Positions 7,051 to 15,894 of a DNA stretch of 64,000 bases are shown one piece after another. The DNA comes from Candidatus Defluviilinea proxima (lineage in GTDB: Bacteria; Chloroflexota; Anaerolineae; Anaerolineales; Villigracilaceae). The position numbers and the translations under genes were made by a program. Each line of letters starts with the position of its first letter. The first letter of the stretch is position 1. Where the stretch lies: contig JADKIW010000001.1 of NCBI GenBank assembly GCA_016721115.1, positions 4,913,501-4,977,500 on the forward strand, written 5' to 3'. Below the pieces are notes generated by a model. That model had not been told where the DNA came from, did no database searches, and saw only the letters and a list, made by a program, of their open reading frames with translations.

Positions 7051-8329
7051 GGTTACCATCCAATAGGATGTAAGTCCCTACGACACGGCTTTGAGGGGCA
7101 AAATATTCATTCGCCACGCGCTGAACATCTTTGACTGTGACAGCCGACAATTTATCGAGATAAGTTTCAAACCATTTATAGTTCGCGAACATTTCAGCGT
7201 AACCCATCCAGAATGCCTGATTGGTGATGTTCTCACTTCCATAGGCAAATATGGCTCGCGCTTGTTTGATCGCACGTGCGATCTCTGCCTTGGTTACTTT
7301 TTCTTGTTTGATCTTTTCGAGTTCCTTGTCCAACGCGGCGAGCGCTTCTTCGGGTTTGCGCTTGGGGTGGATGGTCATCGTGATTGAATATAGGAATGGG
7401 TCAATCGTCGCTTGTGCCCCACCGTGGACGCCGACAGCATATTCCTTGTCAACAAGCGCACGGTAAAGGCGGGACGTCTTGTTCGAGATGCCACCACTGA
7501 ACATATTGAGGTTGCTTGGGCCAGCGAGTAAACTGTCGAGCACAGCTAGTGGGAAAAAGTCTGGGTGAGATGCGGCCGGGAAACGGTAGCAGGCCTGAAC
7601 GTAGGATGTTGAGCCGGGGCCTTCCACTGAAAGTCGCAACTCCCCTTTTTGCGGAAGTTCATGGCGTGCCAACCGGGCCGGTTCACGTCCCATTGGGATC
7701 GGTTCGAAGAGTTCTTTGATGCGCGCCAACATGGACTTGGTATCGAAATCACCAGCTACCGCCATCACTGCGTTATTGGGAACATAGAAGGCGCGATAAT
7801 GATCGTAAAGATCATCGCGGGTCATGCTGTGGAGGTCGGCCATATCGCCGATAACCTCGTGATGATAAGGATGAATGCGAAACGCGGCGTGCTGGGTTGC
7901 TTCGCCGAGTTGAAAGAGAGGTTCGTTTTCACTGCCTTCGCGCTCAGAAATAATGACAGTGCGCTCGGACGTGACTTCTTCTTCTTTGAATTGGCTGTTG
8001 ACCATGCGATCGGCTTCGAGGCGCAGGGCAAGGTCAATTTTGTCGGCGGGCATGGTCTCGTAGTAAGCCGTCCAATCGAGATAGGTCATGGCATTCCATG
8101 AGCCACCCTCACGAGAAATAGACTTATCGAGGATGTTCGCAGGGAATTGCTCCGTCCCTTTAAATTGCATATGTTCGACCCAATGCGAAACGCCGGTGCG
8201 ACCCGGCACTTCATCGCGTGAGCCGACGCGATACCACAGCCATGATGAAATGATCGGCGCAGTATGGATCTCTTTCAGAAAGACTTTCAGACCATTGGAT
8301 AATGTTTCTACGGTTAAAGATTTTTTCAT
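7043..8329 (-). CDS. M16 family zinc peptidase, catalytic subunit
   Basis: 428 residues from ATG 8329 (MKKSLTVETLSNGLKVFLKE). The inverted zinc motif HWVEH is at residues 49-53, and a downstream ERTVIISEREGSENEP segment supplies the third metal ligand Glu. The layout is that of processing-peptidase-like bacterial M16B enzymes, which degrade peptides or process precursors. No signal peptide is seen, so it is probably cytoplasmic. I rejected the longer frame to 8383 because its first 18 residues overlap the upstream gene and look unlike the family. It lies upstream of its non-catalytic partner and acpS on the same strand. Confidence 0.93.
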   Translation of the reverse strand: MKKSLTVETLSNGLKVFLKEIHTAPIISSWLWYRVGSRDEVPGRTGVSHWVEHMQFKGTEQFPANILDKSISREGGSWNAMTYLDWTAYYETMPADKIDLALRLEADRMVNSQFKEEEVTSERTVIISEREGSENEPLFQLGEATQHAAFRIHPYHHEVIGDMADLHSMTRDDLYDHYRAFYVPNNAVMAVAGDFDTKSMLARIKELFEPIPMGREPARLARHELPQKGELRLSVEGPGSTSYVQACYRFPAASHPDFFPLAVLDSLLAGPSNLNMFSGGISNKTSRLYRALVDKEYAVGVHGGAQATIDPFLYSITMTIHPKRKPEEALAALDKELEKIKQEKVTKAEIARAIKQARAIFAYGSENITNQAFWMGYAEMFANYKWFETYLDKLSAVTVKDVQRVANEYFAPQSRVVGTYILLDGNHG

Positions 8330-8343
8330 GAAGTGGTAGTTTC

Positions 8344-9201
8344 CTAAGGAGTTACGGGAAAGATCGGAGCGGCAGTGGCACACACATTAACGCCATCCAC
8401 AACGGTATTTGGCTGAAGGAGACAATAATACGGTTCGACCACTTTTTGTAAACCTACGAATGGGTCATGTAATTCTGTCGCTTTGAGCGGAATATCAACT
8501 GGCACATCGAACACAACAGGCACTTGCTGGTCAACTGGCACAACAAGATTTTGGATCGTGACCGGTAAAACGGTGCCCGCCGGAAGTACGATATTGGCAC
8601 GCGCATTATTGATATTCAAACCACCGGTGTTGACGGTGACCAATGCGCCGGTAATCACAACATCCTTACTCAAAGTTACATCCGTGGGGCCGCTCACGCT
8701 CAGACTAAAACGCACTGGGATCGTTTGATTAATAGGGATGGTCGTTTTGATGCTGGCCGCATCCATTTTTACAAAGTTATTGTAGAGACCGCCCAATAAA
8801 CCGTTGGCTTGTCCCTGCGCGAAAGAAAGCGCCGCTTTGGTGCCACCTAACAGTTGCAAGGCAATCACAAGTGCGATCACCACACCAATGTTGACAAGCA
8901 TCGAGATCACGCTGGCAATCGTCCAGAAAGTGGGCAGGAATTTATTTTTGAAGTACCCTGTTTCGGTTGTTGTCTCTTGTTGCTTGGGTTTAGCTTCCGC
9001 TTTAGGTTTTGTAACCTTGGGCTTTGTAGAAAAAAGCGGCTTTTTGGGTTCACTTGACTTGGGAGCAGACGCAGGCTTCTCTGCCCTCTTCGGTTCGGTA
9101 TTGTTTGCGCCGCGCGGCAAACGTGATAATGGAGATTCATCTCCAGTCAGGAGTTTTTTCATTCTACTGGGTTCATTTTGATTCGAGTCAGACAATGACA
9201 T
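8344..9201 (-). CDS. Single-pass membrane protein with Lys/Pro-rich cytoplasmic tail, unknown function
   Basis: 285 residues. About residues 1-82 are charged and Lys/Pro/Ala-rich (PKPLFSTKPKVTKPKAEAKP type). One hydrophobic helix follows at about 93-120 (ASVISMLVNIGVVIALVIAL), then a beta-rich outer part with repeated Val/Ile/Thr strands. Two cysteines lie in the last 35 residues. The start ATG 9201 has GGAGGAGG upstream. It is the first gene of the unit leading to the M16 pair, 14 bases before the catalytic subunit. It may anchor or present something to the peptidases, but this is only context. Confidence 0.8.
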   Translation of the reverse strand: MSLSDSNQNEPSRMKKLLTGDESPLSRLPRGANNTEPKRAEKPASAPKSSEPKKPLFSTKPKVTKPKAEAKPKQQETTTETGYFKNKFLPTFWTIASVISMLVNIGVVIALVIALQLLGGTKAALSFAQGQANGLLGGLYNNFVKMDAASIKTTIPINQTIPVRFSLSVSGPTDVTLSKDVVITGALVTVNTGGLNINNARANIVLPAGTVLPVTIQNLVVPVDQQVPVVFDVPVDIPLKATELHDPFVGLQKVVEPYYCLLQPNTVVDGVNVCATAAPIFPVTP

Positions 9202-9296
9202 ACGACCTCCTCCAACAGATAGTTAATCGTAACATATAGTCTAAGAATTGGAAGTTGTGAATTTCCATAATTACTAAAGCAAGACAATAAATCAGC

Positions 9297-9325
9297 TTGA
9301 AATGCTCTTTTGTTTTATCTATAAT
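9297..9325 (+). promoter_or_regulatory. Upstream promoter of the FAD oxidoreductase gene
   Basis: TTGAAA at 9297-9302, a 17-base spacer, and TATAAT at 9320-9325. Confidence 0.65.
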
Positions 9326-9362
9326 GAGGCCAAGATATACGTCAACACATGTTTCCTCCTTC

Positions 9363-9391
9363 TTGTAGTGGTCAAACATTGAGACTATAAT
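9363..9391 (+). promoter_or_regulatory. Proximal promoter of the FAD oxidoreductase gene
   Basis: TTGTAG at 9363-9368, a 17-base spacer, and TATAAT at 9386-9391. Together with the upstream promoter it gives a tandem pair ahead of the GTG start at 9442. Confidence 0.6.
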
Positions 9392-9441
9392 CTGACAGTT
9401 TTTATCGAAAATCATTTGCCGTATTTTTAAGGAGGCTTTTT

Positions 9442-10752
9442 GTGACCAGTCAATACTTCGTCGCCGTTGTAGGTGCAGGACCCACAGGATTGTTCGGCGC
9501 ACGCGAACTAGCCAATCAAGGTGTACGCGTTGCGTTGTTCAACCGCGATCTCAAACCCGGCGGCCTCGCAGAATATGGGATCTACCCCAACAAACACACC
9601 ATGAAGAGTGGCCTGCGGAAACAGTTCCGCCAGGTGCTTGATCTTCCGAACATTGATTACTACGGGAACGTCACCATCGGTGAACAAGGTGATTTGAGTC
9701 TCGACGATCTACGTGCACTAGGCTTTCAAGCGATCCTTACCACAGCAGGAGCTCAAGGCACCAAATGGCTTGGCTTGCCGGGCGAAGACCTCGATGGTGT
9801 CTATCACGCCAAAGATGTTGTTTACTCCTACAACAAACTCCCCCCCTACAGTCAGAAGCCATTCCACTTTGGAAAACGTTGTGCAGTGATCGGCGCTGGC
9901 AACGTGATGCTCGATATCACACACTACCTCGCTCGCGAACTAAAAGTGGACGAAGTCATCGCCATTGTACGACGTGGGCCCGCCGAAGTGAAATTCGATA
10001 AAAAGGAAATGGAATACGTCATCGCCAATCTTGATCTATCGGCGTTGGACTCTGAGATCGAGCGCGTGACTCCCATCATGCAGGCGCTTCATCAGGACCC
10101 GGCAGTTGCCCGGGCCTCGATTGTGGAAGCTCTCCCGAAAGCCTTGCCCAAAGTCTCTGATACAAAATTCCGTTTCGAATTCCTTGCCTCGCCGGTGCAA
10201 ATGCTCGGAGAAAATGGCAAACTAACTCATCTAGAGATCGAAGATAACATCCTCGTAGAAAAGGACGGGGACACAAAAGCCAAAGGGACCGGGAACAAGC
10301 GTCGGCTTGAGGTAGAGACGGTGGTCTTCGCCATCGGCGATAAAGTGGACGAGTCATTCGGTCTGCCGACAGCATCGAACGAGTTCGTCAAATCCCAAAC
10401 GCCACGCTTCCCCATTGACGATATCTCATATGAATCCATGTTTGAAGATGTCTTTGTGGGAGGCTGGTCGCGCAAGGCCAGCTCGGGGTTGGTTGGTTAT
10501 GCCCGCAAAGATGGCACGAACGCATCCAAAGCGGTGATGCAATATCTGCAAACCAAACAACCCATCGAAACGAACCCGGGGGCGGTCGCAACAAAGGTCA
10601 AAGGCTTGGGCAAACCGATCGTCTTGAAAGACGACGTCAAAAAGCTCGAAGCCGCCGAAATCGCCGAAGCCCAAAAACGCGGACTCGAAGCCTTCAAGTT
10701 CGACAGCAACGAAACCATGTTGCAAGCGATGGGGTTAGTGGAAACAGCGTAA
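9442..10752 (+). CDS. FAD-dependent pyridine nucleotide-disulphide-type oxidoreductase (ferredoxin-NADP reductase-like)
   Basis: 436 residues with a GTG start at 9442 behind AAGGAGG. The N-terminal FAD-binding motif is VAVVGAGPTGLFGARELA, and PGGLAEYGIYPNK matches the adrenodoxin reductase/glutamate synthase small-subunit group. A second Rossmann motif, CAVIGAGNVMLDITHYLARE, binds NAD(P)H. A C-terminal GG-W motif region (VFVGGWSRKASSGLVGY) resembles the FprA-type end. No iron-sulphur cysteine cluster is present, so it needs a separate electron partner, probably a ferredoxin. It is monocistronic, with two promoters and its own terminator. Confidence 0.88.
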   Translation: MTSQYFVAVVGAGPTGLFGARELANQGVRVALFNRDLKPGGLAEYGIYPNKHTMKSGLRKQFRQVLDLPNIDYYGNVTIGEQGDLSLDDLRALGFQAILTTAGAQGTKWLGLPGEDLDGVYHAKDVVYSYNKLPPYSQKPFHFGKRCAVIGAGNVMLDITHYLARELKVDEVIAIVRRGPAEVKFDKKEMEYVIANLDLSALDSEIERVTPIMQALHQDPAVARASIVEALPKALPKVSDTKFRFEFLASPVQMLGENGKLTHLEIEDNILVEKDGDTKAKGTGNKRRLEVETVVFAIGDKVDESFGLPTASNEFVKSQTPRFPIDDISYESMFEDVFVGGWSRKASSGLVGYARKDGTNASKAVMQYLQTKQPIETNPGAVATKVKGLGKPIVLKDDVKKLEAAEIAEAQKRGLEAFKFDSNETMLQAMGLVETA

Positions 10753-10768
10753 TTCAACTCAACCCGAC

Positions 10769-10796
10769 AACCTCCCCATGTATTGGGGAGGTTTTT
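10769..10796 (+). terminator. Intrinsic terminator of the FAD oxidoreductase gene
   Basis: A 9-bp perfect stem AACCTCCCC/GGGGAGGTT with a 7-base loop, running into TTTTT. Confidence 0.9.
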
Positions 10797-10823
10797 AATT
10801 CCAAGGGTAGTTACTAAAGTCAC

Positions 10824-10851
10824 TTGTCTACGAATTTAATTTGTCTATAAT
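10824..10851 (+). promoter_or_regulatory. Promoter of the propeller lipoprotein gene
   Basis: TTGTCT at 10824-10829, a 16-base spacer, and TATAAT at 10846-10851, 50 bases before the start codon. Confidence 0.65.
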
Positions 10852-10900
10852 AAATTGGTGATCTAAAAGGATACTAACCTTTTCAAGGAAAGGGGTCAAC

Positions 10901-12574
10901 ATGAAAACTTATTTCAGAACGAACATTGTCATTGCCTTATGTCTGCTGATCATTGCATGCAGACAGGTGTCGCAAGTCACACCGTCGGCCGTTCAACCTA
11001 CAGAAACAAAAACTCCGTTTCCAACCACCACATCCATCCCGAGTGCAACTGCCACAGTTCTATCTACACCCAGACCCTATGTTTTCCCTACTTTGATTCC
11101 AACCATTGATCCCGCTATATTACCTGAACTTCTTGGTAATACCTTTTCAGTCCAAGCACTTGACGTAAATGGGTATAGCACACAACGCATCACAGGTTGG
11201 GAGCATGGTTTTGGAACTAGTATTTGGTACAACTACTGCCCCAAATATATTTGGCTTGATGAAAATCATATTCTTCTTTATCCCGGGGCAGGACAAGAAC
11301 CCGGTCCGGAGGGGATTTGGGGATTTACTAATGTGGTTCCTCAACCTGTCGTCCTTAACTTGAAAAGTAGAACCATGTGGTTACCATCTGTAAACACATC
11401 GTCAGGATCAACTTGTAACGACGTATATTGGTCACCTGAGCTAAATATCCTCATCGTCTCTGGTACTTATAAAAATGAACCCGCAGTATTCACATACTCT
11501 GTTGACGGAACCAAAATCTCTATTTACCAGGGAAAATTAGGAGGGGTGTCGCCGAGAAAGACAAAATTACTGCTAGATAACAATATCATCGTAGATTTGC
11601 TAACCAACACGAAAATCGACCTGAATTGGGATTTGGAAGATTATAACGAACCAATACTTTCAAGACCCTTCTGGACATCAGATGAAACACGCATATATCG
11701 GTGTTGCTATTTCTATGCAGATCTTGTGAAAGGAACAAGTCATCGTTTTCAAAGATCTGATTTTCAAGATGCCAATGGAAACCATTTAGATGATGGAGGA
11801 TTGTGGTTCCACCAAGGTGAATGGGTACAAGATAACACACACTTTTTAGTGCACTGGCTGGCGGTGGACGATGGTCCAGTGAGAGATCAACCGCTGTTTG
11901 ACCCGGCTACCAAGCTCTTTTATGATCTGTGGGAGGAGGCAGGAATCTCACCAGATTTGACATGGCGGTATAACAAGGTTTCACCTGATAAGAGCCACGT
12001 ATGGATCATAGGCTTCGAAGAAAGTTATCTTGTAAACCTCACCACCTTCGAAAAACAACATTTTACACACTCAAATCCATACTCATATATAGACATGGAG
12101 TGGTCGACAGACAGTAGATTTACATGGTTTGAAATATACGATTCGGACACCAAATCTACAGAAGCCAAAATCTTTTCAATCACCGATATGGAATTACACC
12201 CTTTGCCTATTGCCCCACCAAATGAGGCAGAGTTTTTGTGGCATCCAAATGAAAACTTAATTGTGTATCCTGCCAGGGATAAAAATGCACTTATCTTCTG
12301 GAATGCTAAAACAATGTCATCCCGGGAGCTATCATTCAAGGATCAAGACTCACAATACAAAATCACCAACCTTGCCTGGAACCCAGACGGGGACAAACTT
12401 ATTTTTATCACTGAGAATCACATTCTATGGCAAATAGATTACCCTGCATTGGAAAATCTGGAACAAATAATAGCTTCGGCAGGTACTATAAGCAGTGCAC
12501 TATGGTCACCCGACGGTAAATCCATTGCATTTGTCAGCGATTCGGACATTTACATTGTTGACACCACAAAGTAA
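10901..12574 (+). CDS. Lipoprotein with TolB/WD40-like beta-propeller
   Basis: 557 residues. The N-terminal signal IVIALCLLIIACRQ has the lipobox LIIAC, so the mature protein is probably lipid-anchored outside the membrane. A Pro/Thr/Ser tether (about residues 25-60) follows, a style shared by the other lipoproteins in this window. The rest shows propeller-blade repeats of the type NLAWNPDGDKLIF and SALWSPDGKSIAFVSDSDIYIVD at the C-terminus. No catalytic motif is evident. Codon use is more AT-rich than in the neighbouring enzymes, which suggests a fast-evolving or acquired gene. A binding or sensing role is plausible but unproven. Confidence 0.82.
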   Translation: MKTYFRTNIVIALCLLIIACRQVSQVTPSAVQPTETKTPFPTTTSIPSATATVLSTPRPYVFPTLIPTIDPAILPELLGNTFSVQALDVNGYSTQRITGWEHGFGTSIWYNYCPKYIWLDENHILLYPGAGQEPGPEGIWGFTNVVPQPVVLNLKSRTMWLPSVNTSSGSTCNDVYWSPELNILIVSGTYKNEPAVFTYSVDGTKISIYQGKLGGVSPRKTKLLLDNNIIVDLLTNTKIDLNWDLEDYNEPILSRPFWTSDETRIYRCCYFYADLVKGTSHRFQRSDFQDANGNHLDDGGLWFHQGEWVQDNTHFLVHWLAVDDGPVRDQPLFDPATKLFYDLWEEAGISPDLTWRYNKVSPDKSHVWIIGFEESYLVNLTTFEKQHFTHSNPYSYIDMEWSTDSRFTWFEIYDSDTKSTEAKIFSITDMELHPLPIAPPNEAEFLWHPNENLIVYPARDKNALIFWNAKTMSSRELSFKDQDSQYKITNLAWNPDGDKLIFITENHILWQIDYPALENLEQIIASAGTISSALWSPDGKSIAFVSDSDIYIVDTTK

Positions 12575-12576
12575 AT

Positions 12577-13713
12577 CTACCCAAACAACTCCCTCAACAC
12601 ATCCTCCGTATGCTCCCCCAACCTCGGTGGCGGGGATTTATACTCAACAGGCGTATCGCTGAATTTGAGTGGCGAGCCAACGAGGGACAAATCTCCAATG
12701 GTGGGATGCTCCATGTGGACAAGCATCTCCCTCGTCTCTACTTGCGGCGTGGAGAAGGCTTGCTCAAGGTTATTGATCGCTCCACAAGGGAATTCGTCTC
12801 TGATCAGGGAAAGCCATTCGTTCACAGTCTTTGTTGCAAATATAGGTTTGAGGAGAAGAATCAACTCGTCTCTGTTTTGTACGCGGGCAGAGTTTGTCGC
12901 AAAGCGGGCATCACTTACCAATTCATCTTTACCAATCACATCACACATCTTCGCAAACTGTTTGTCATTTCCTACTGCGATGACAAACCAACCGTCACTG
13001 GCTTGAAAACTCTGATATGGGACAATGTTCGCGTGTGCGTTACCATATCGCTTGGGCAGGTTGCCTGAGATCAGATAATTGCTTGCGACATTGGCAAGCA
13101 TACTCAATTGCGAATCGAACAAGGAAATGTCGAGGTGTTGTCCTTTGCCAGTTTGGGTTCGTACCTGTAACGCGGCGAGGATGGCAATGACCGCGTTCTG
13201 CCCGGCGAACAAATCCGCTACCGCCACGCCGACTTTCATCGGTTCGCCATCGGGTTCGCCGGTGATGCTCATTAGTCCGCCCATGGCTTGGATCATGAAG
13301 TCGTAACCGGGCTTGTCGCGCAACGGTCCCGTTTGCCCGAAGCCGCTGATCGAGCAATAGATGAGATTCGGATTGAGAGCAGAAGCAGACTCAAAGTCCA
13401 GAGAGAAGCGGGCGAGGGAGCCAGGACGAAAGTTCTCGACCAGAACGTCGCTTTGGGCGATGAGTCGGCTCAAGATGTCGCGTCCCTCCGCCGTTTTGAA
13501 ATCCACAACAATACTGCGCTTATTGCGATTGACGCACAGGTAATACGCGCTCTCCCCCTCCGCAAACGGCGGCCCCCACGCACGCGTTTCATCACCATCG
13601 GGCGATTCAACTTTTATAACATCGGCACCAAGATCGCCGAGAACCATCGTACAATAGGGGCCAGCGAGCACGCGACTGAGATCAAGCACACGAATTCCAT
13701 GTAACGATTGCAT
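12577..13713 (-). CDS. CaiB/BaiF family (family III) CoA-transferase
   Basis: 378 residues starting MQSLHGIRVLDLSRVLAGPY, the family signature. The expected catalytic Asp is D167 in VGVAVADLFAG. Other conserved parts are DVIKVESPDGD, NRNKRSIVVD and FRPGSLARF. Family members move CoA between carboxylic acids through an aspartyl-CoA intermediate; the substrate cannot be told. AAGGAGAACT lies just before the start codon. The gene is divergent from a dihydroorotate dehydrogenase-like gene with only 10 bases between the two start codons. Confidence 0.92.
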   Translation of the reverse strand: MQSLHGIRVLDLSRVLAGPYCTMVLGDLGADVIKVESPDGDETRAWGPPFAEGESAYYLCVNRNKRSIVVDFKTAEGRDILSRLIAQSDVLVENFRPGSLARFSLDFESASALNPNLIYCSISGFGQTGPLRDKPGYDFMIQAMGGLMSITGEPDGEPMKVGVAVADLFAGQNAVIAILAALQVRTQTGKGQHLDISLFDSQLSMLANVASNYLISGNLPKRYGNAHANIVPYQSFQASDGWFVIAVGNDKQFAKMCDVIGKDELVSDARFATNSARVQNRDELILLLKPIFATKTVNEWLSLIRDEFPCGAINNLEQAFSTPQVETREMLVHMEHPTIGDLSLVGSPLKFSDTPVEYKSPPPRLGEHTEDVLRELFG

Positions 13714-13723
13714 AGTTCTCCTT

Positions 13724-14470
13724 ATGAAACGTGACCTTTATTTTAGCAAACCAATTATGAACGCGGCGGGATCTTTGGGATTCACGCCCGACTTCCGAAC
13801 GTTGGGAGACTTCGTGACGAACCCGTTCTCCCTGCGCCCGCGCCTGCCTACGTCCCAACCAGCCGTGATCGAATACCCAGGCGGATTCCTGCTACACACG
13901 GGTTTGCCGAATCCTGGATTGAAAGCGGGCTTGAAAAAATATGCCGCCAAATGGACTCGTTCTGATTTGCCTGTCATCGTCCATCTCATGGCTGACCGCC
14001 CCGAAGAGACTCAGAACATGGTGCGCATGTTGGAGGAGATTGAGAACGTGATGGCGGTGGAACTCGGCTTCGCTCCCCTGCTGGCAGATGACATTTTGAT
14101 GCTCACGCTTGAAATGTGTTTGGGTGAGATACCGTTGATCTTTTCATTGCCTGTTGAGCAAGTGTTGAGTTTGGGTCCGCGCTTGGTACAGGATGGAGCA
14201 CAAGCGATCAGCATTGCCGCACCAAGAGGTGCATTGATGACGGATCACTTGGTCACAGGCAGAATCGCTGGACCATCTTTGTTTCCCCAAGCATTGGACA
14301 CAGTCAACAATGCTGTCAAACTTGGCATCCCCATCATCGGCTCAGGCGGCGTGTGGACAAAAGAAAACGCCGACGCGATGCTCTCGGTCGGCGCATTGGC
14401 GGTGCAGGTGGATGCTGCGTTATGGAATCCCGCTTTTAGCTTTGATTCTCCTTCGGCTGAAACAAAGTGA
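13724..14470 (+). CDS. Dihydroorotate dehydrogenase-like flavoprotein, short form
   Basis: 248 residues; true PyrD enzymes have about 300 or more. The start YFSKPIMNAAGSLGF matches the NPxxNAAG entry strand, HTGLPNPGL resembles the substrate loop, and IPIIGSGGVWTKENADAML is the phosphate-binding end of an FMN TIM barrel. The middle of the barrel is shortened and I cannot find the usual Ser/Cys base motif with confidence, so substrate use is uncertain. No ribosome site is visible before ATG 13724; the 10-base gap to the divergent CaiB gene carries only the latter's site. Its 3' end overlaps the convergent VOC gene by 35 bases. Confidence 0.75.
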   Translation: MKRDLYFSKPIMNAAGSLGFTPDFRTLGDFVTNPFSLRPRLPTSQPAVIEYPGGFLLHTGLPNPGLKAGLKKYAAKWTRSDLPVIVHLMADRPEETQNMVRMLEEIENVMAVELGFAPLLADDILMLTLEMCLGEIPLIFSLPVEQVLSLGPRLVQDGAQAISIAAPRGALMTDHLVTGRIAGPSLFPQALDTVNNAVKLGIPIIGSGGVWTKENADAMLSVGALAVQVDAALWNPAFSFDSPSAETK

Positions 14471-14855
14471 TCTGCATTCCATCGGGGTCTTGAAGGCGGA
14501 CATTGTAGTCGCCCCAGGGAGTCATGACGGGAGGATGCACAAGCGTGGCGCCATTTGCGATTAAACGTTCCATTGCGGATTGCAGATCAGGCACTTGAAG
14601 CGCAAAACGGATTTGTCCACTGACTCGCTTTTCCACTTCCAACTGGTCAATGAGTTCAGCCTGCGGTTCATCGAAAATCTCAAGCGTGGCATTACCCATA
14701 TCCAGAACCAGCGCCTGACCATCGCCATTGTTCCAGATCGCGGCAGGCTCGATCCCCAATCCATCACAATAGAATTTCACCAATCGCTGGTAATCGCTGG
14801 TCGTAACGGCAACACGCAATTCAACGACAGGCTGATTTGAGTTTTGGGTAGACAT
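14436..14855 (-). CDS. VOC (glyoxalase/dioxygenase fold) family protein
   Basis: 139 residues starting MSTQNSNQPVVELRVAVTTS at ATG 14855, behind GGATGG; the longer frame to 14975 intrudes on the next gene. It has the paired beta-alpha-beta-beta-beta units of the VOC fold: a first half with YQRLVKFYCDGLGIEP and a second half ending WGDYNVRLQDPDGMQITLFQ. Metal ligand positions are partly kept (the Gln/Glu near the end). The substrate is unknown. It is downstream of the deazaflavin-type reductase on the same strand. Confidence 0.85.
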   Translation of the reverse strand: MSTQNSNQPVVELRVAVTTSDYQRLVKFYCDGLGIEPAAIWNNGDGQALVLDMGNATLEIFDEPQAELIDQLEVEKRVSGQIRFALQVPDLQSAMERLIANGATLVHPPVMTPWGDYNVRLQDPDGMQITLFQPKENQS

Positions 14856-14875
14856 GGCTCCATCCTTTTTAAAGA

Positions 14876-15367
14876 CTATTCCTTTGGCTCCAACAACATC
14901 ACGGGGATGTGACGATGTGATGCAAATTTTTTGTATCGTTCGTACCCCGCATAAATTGAAACAGCTAACTGCCAATATTTTTCGTACTCGGCTCCGTCAA
15001 CTTCTCGTGCCGCGTACACTAGCGTCTTACCTTTATATTCGACCTCACACTCAGGATGCGCCTTAAGATTGTAATACCAGCCGGGATTATGCTCACGCCC
15101 AAAGCTGGATGCGATCAAAATGATCTTCTTACCATCCATGCTTGCGATCAAGGGCATGGTTCGCTTTTGTCCCGATTTTGCGCCGGTGGTTGTGATCTGA
15201 ATGATCGGCCAGCCTGCAAGTTCAGCAAATGTGTATTTCCCGCCCGTCAACTTGAGAAGAAAGAAATCCATTCGATGCATTCTTGTAGAAAAGAAAGCGT
15301 TCACCGGGCGGATCGAAACGATCTGGTGAAGCAGTTTCTGCAAGATATTCGGCTTGCCTCGTCTCAT
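14876..15367 (-). CDS. Nitroreductase/deazaflavin-dependent (F420-type) oxidoreductase family protein
   Basis: 163 residues from ATG 15367 (MRRGKPNILQKLLHQIV), which overlaps the dtd stop as ATGA and has TGGAGA upstream; an ATG at 15379 is also possible. It shows the split-barrel family core: ITTTGAKSGQKRTMPL, SFGREHNPGWYYNLKAHPEC and the following VEYKGKTLVYAAREV strands. Proteins of this group bind F420 or flavin, and many have unknown substrates. The coupling with dtd suggests one transcript. Confidence 0.87.
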   Translation of the reverse strand: MRRGKPNILQKLLHQIVSIRPVNAFFSTRMHRMDFFLLKLTGGKYTFAELAGWPIIQITTTGAKSGQKRTMPLIASMDGKKIILIASSFGREHNPGWYYNLKAHPECEVEYKGKTLVYAAREVDGAEYEKYWQLAVSIYAGYERYKKFASHRHIPVMLLEPKE

Positions 15368-15801
15368 TTCTCCAGCCATATCGTCACCGGCCCATCGTTA
15401 TGGATTTCCACTTCCATATGTGCACCAAATTTCCCCGTCTGTGTTGGGACGCCATGCCCGCGCAGGAGTTCAACAAATCGATTTACCAATGGTTCAGCAA
15501 CCTCGGGCAATGCGGCATCAGTGAAAGAGGGACGGCGTCCCTTGCGGGCATCGGCATAAAGAGTGAATTGCGAAACGACAATCGCTTCGCCTTTCACATC
15601 CAACACGGACAGATTCGTTTTGCCTTGCTCATCTTCAAAGATACGCAGGTTAGCAGTCTTCTCCGCAAGAAACGTCACCTGCTCTTCCCCGTCACCGTGA
15701 CCGATACCCAATAGAATCAACAGACCCTTTCCGATACTGGAAATGGTCTGCTTTTCTACTGTTACACTGGCTTTGGAAACTCGTTGGATTAAGACACGCA
15801 T
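15364..15801 (-). CDS. dtd: D-aminoacyl-tRNA deacylase
   Basis: 145 residues starting MRVLIQRVSKASVTVE, exactly the DTD family start and length. It contains the SQFTLYADARKGRRPSF motif and the C-terminal GxPxQTGKFGAHMEV segment (Gly-cisPro loop). It removes D-amino acids from mischarged tRNAs. The longer frame back to 15846 has no family match and runs into a palindromic repeat, so ATG 15801 was chosen. Confidence 0.95.
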   Translation of the reverse strand: MRVLIQRVSKASVTVEKQTISSIGKGLLILLGIGHGDGEEQVTFLAEKTANLRIFEDEQGKTNLSVLDVKGEAIVVSQFTLYADARKGRRPSFTDAALPEVAEPLVNRFVELLRGHGVPTQTGKFGAHMEVEIHNDGPVTIWLEK

Positions 15802-15807
15802 TCTTTC

Positions 15808-15885
15808 ACCACAAAGGACACAAAGGTCACGAAGGAATTTTTGCAAAGGGCTTACACTCTTTGTGTCCGTCGTGTCCTTTGTGGT
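15808..15885. repeat. Intergenic inverted repeat, ACCACAAAGGACAC class
   Basis: Perfect 14-base arms ACCACAAAGGACAC (15808-15821) and its complement (15872-15885) enclose about 50 bases with further CAAAGG/TTTGTG tracts. It fills the gap between dtd and trpS. A related CCACAGAG form occurs at 39.7 kb and a half copy at 49.3 kb. Confidence 0.85.
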
Positions 15886-15894
15886 TAATGGTTT

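Noticed and set aside
9188..9502. Minus-strand 104-residue frame between the membrane protein and FAD gene
   Set aside because: It overlaps two promoters and the start of the oxidoreductase, with no ribosome site or family match.
15802..15894. CRISPR-like array at the AAAGG repeats
   Set aside because: The structure is a single inverted repeat, not direct repeats with regular spacers.
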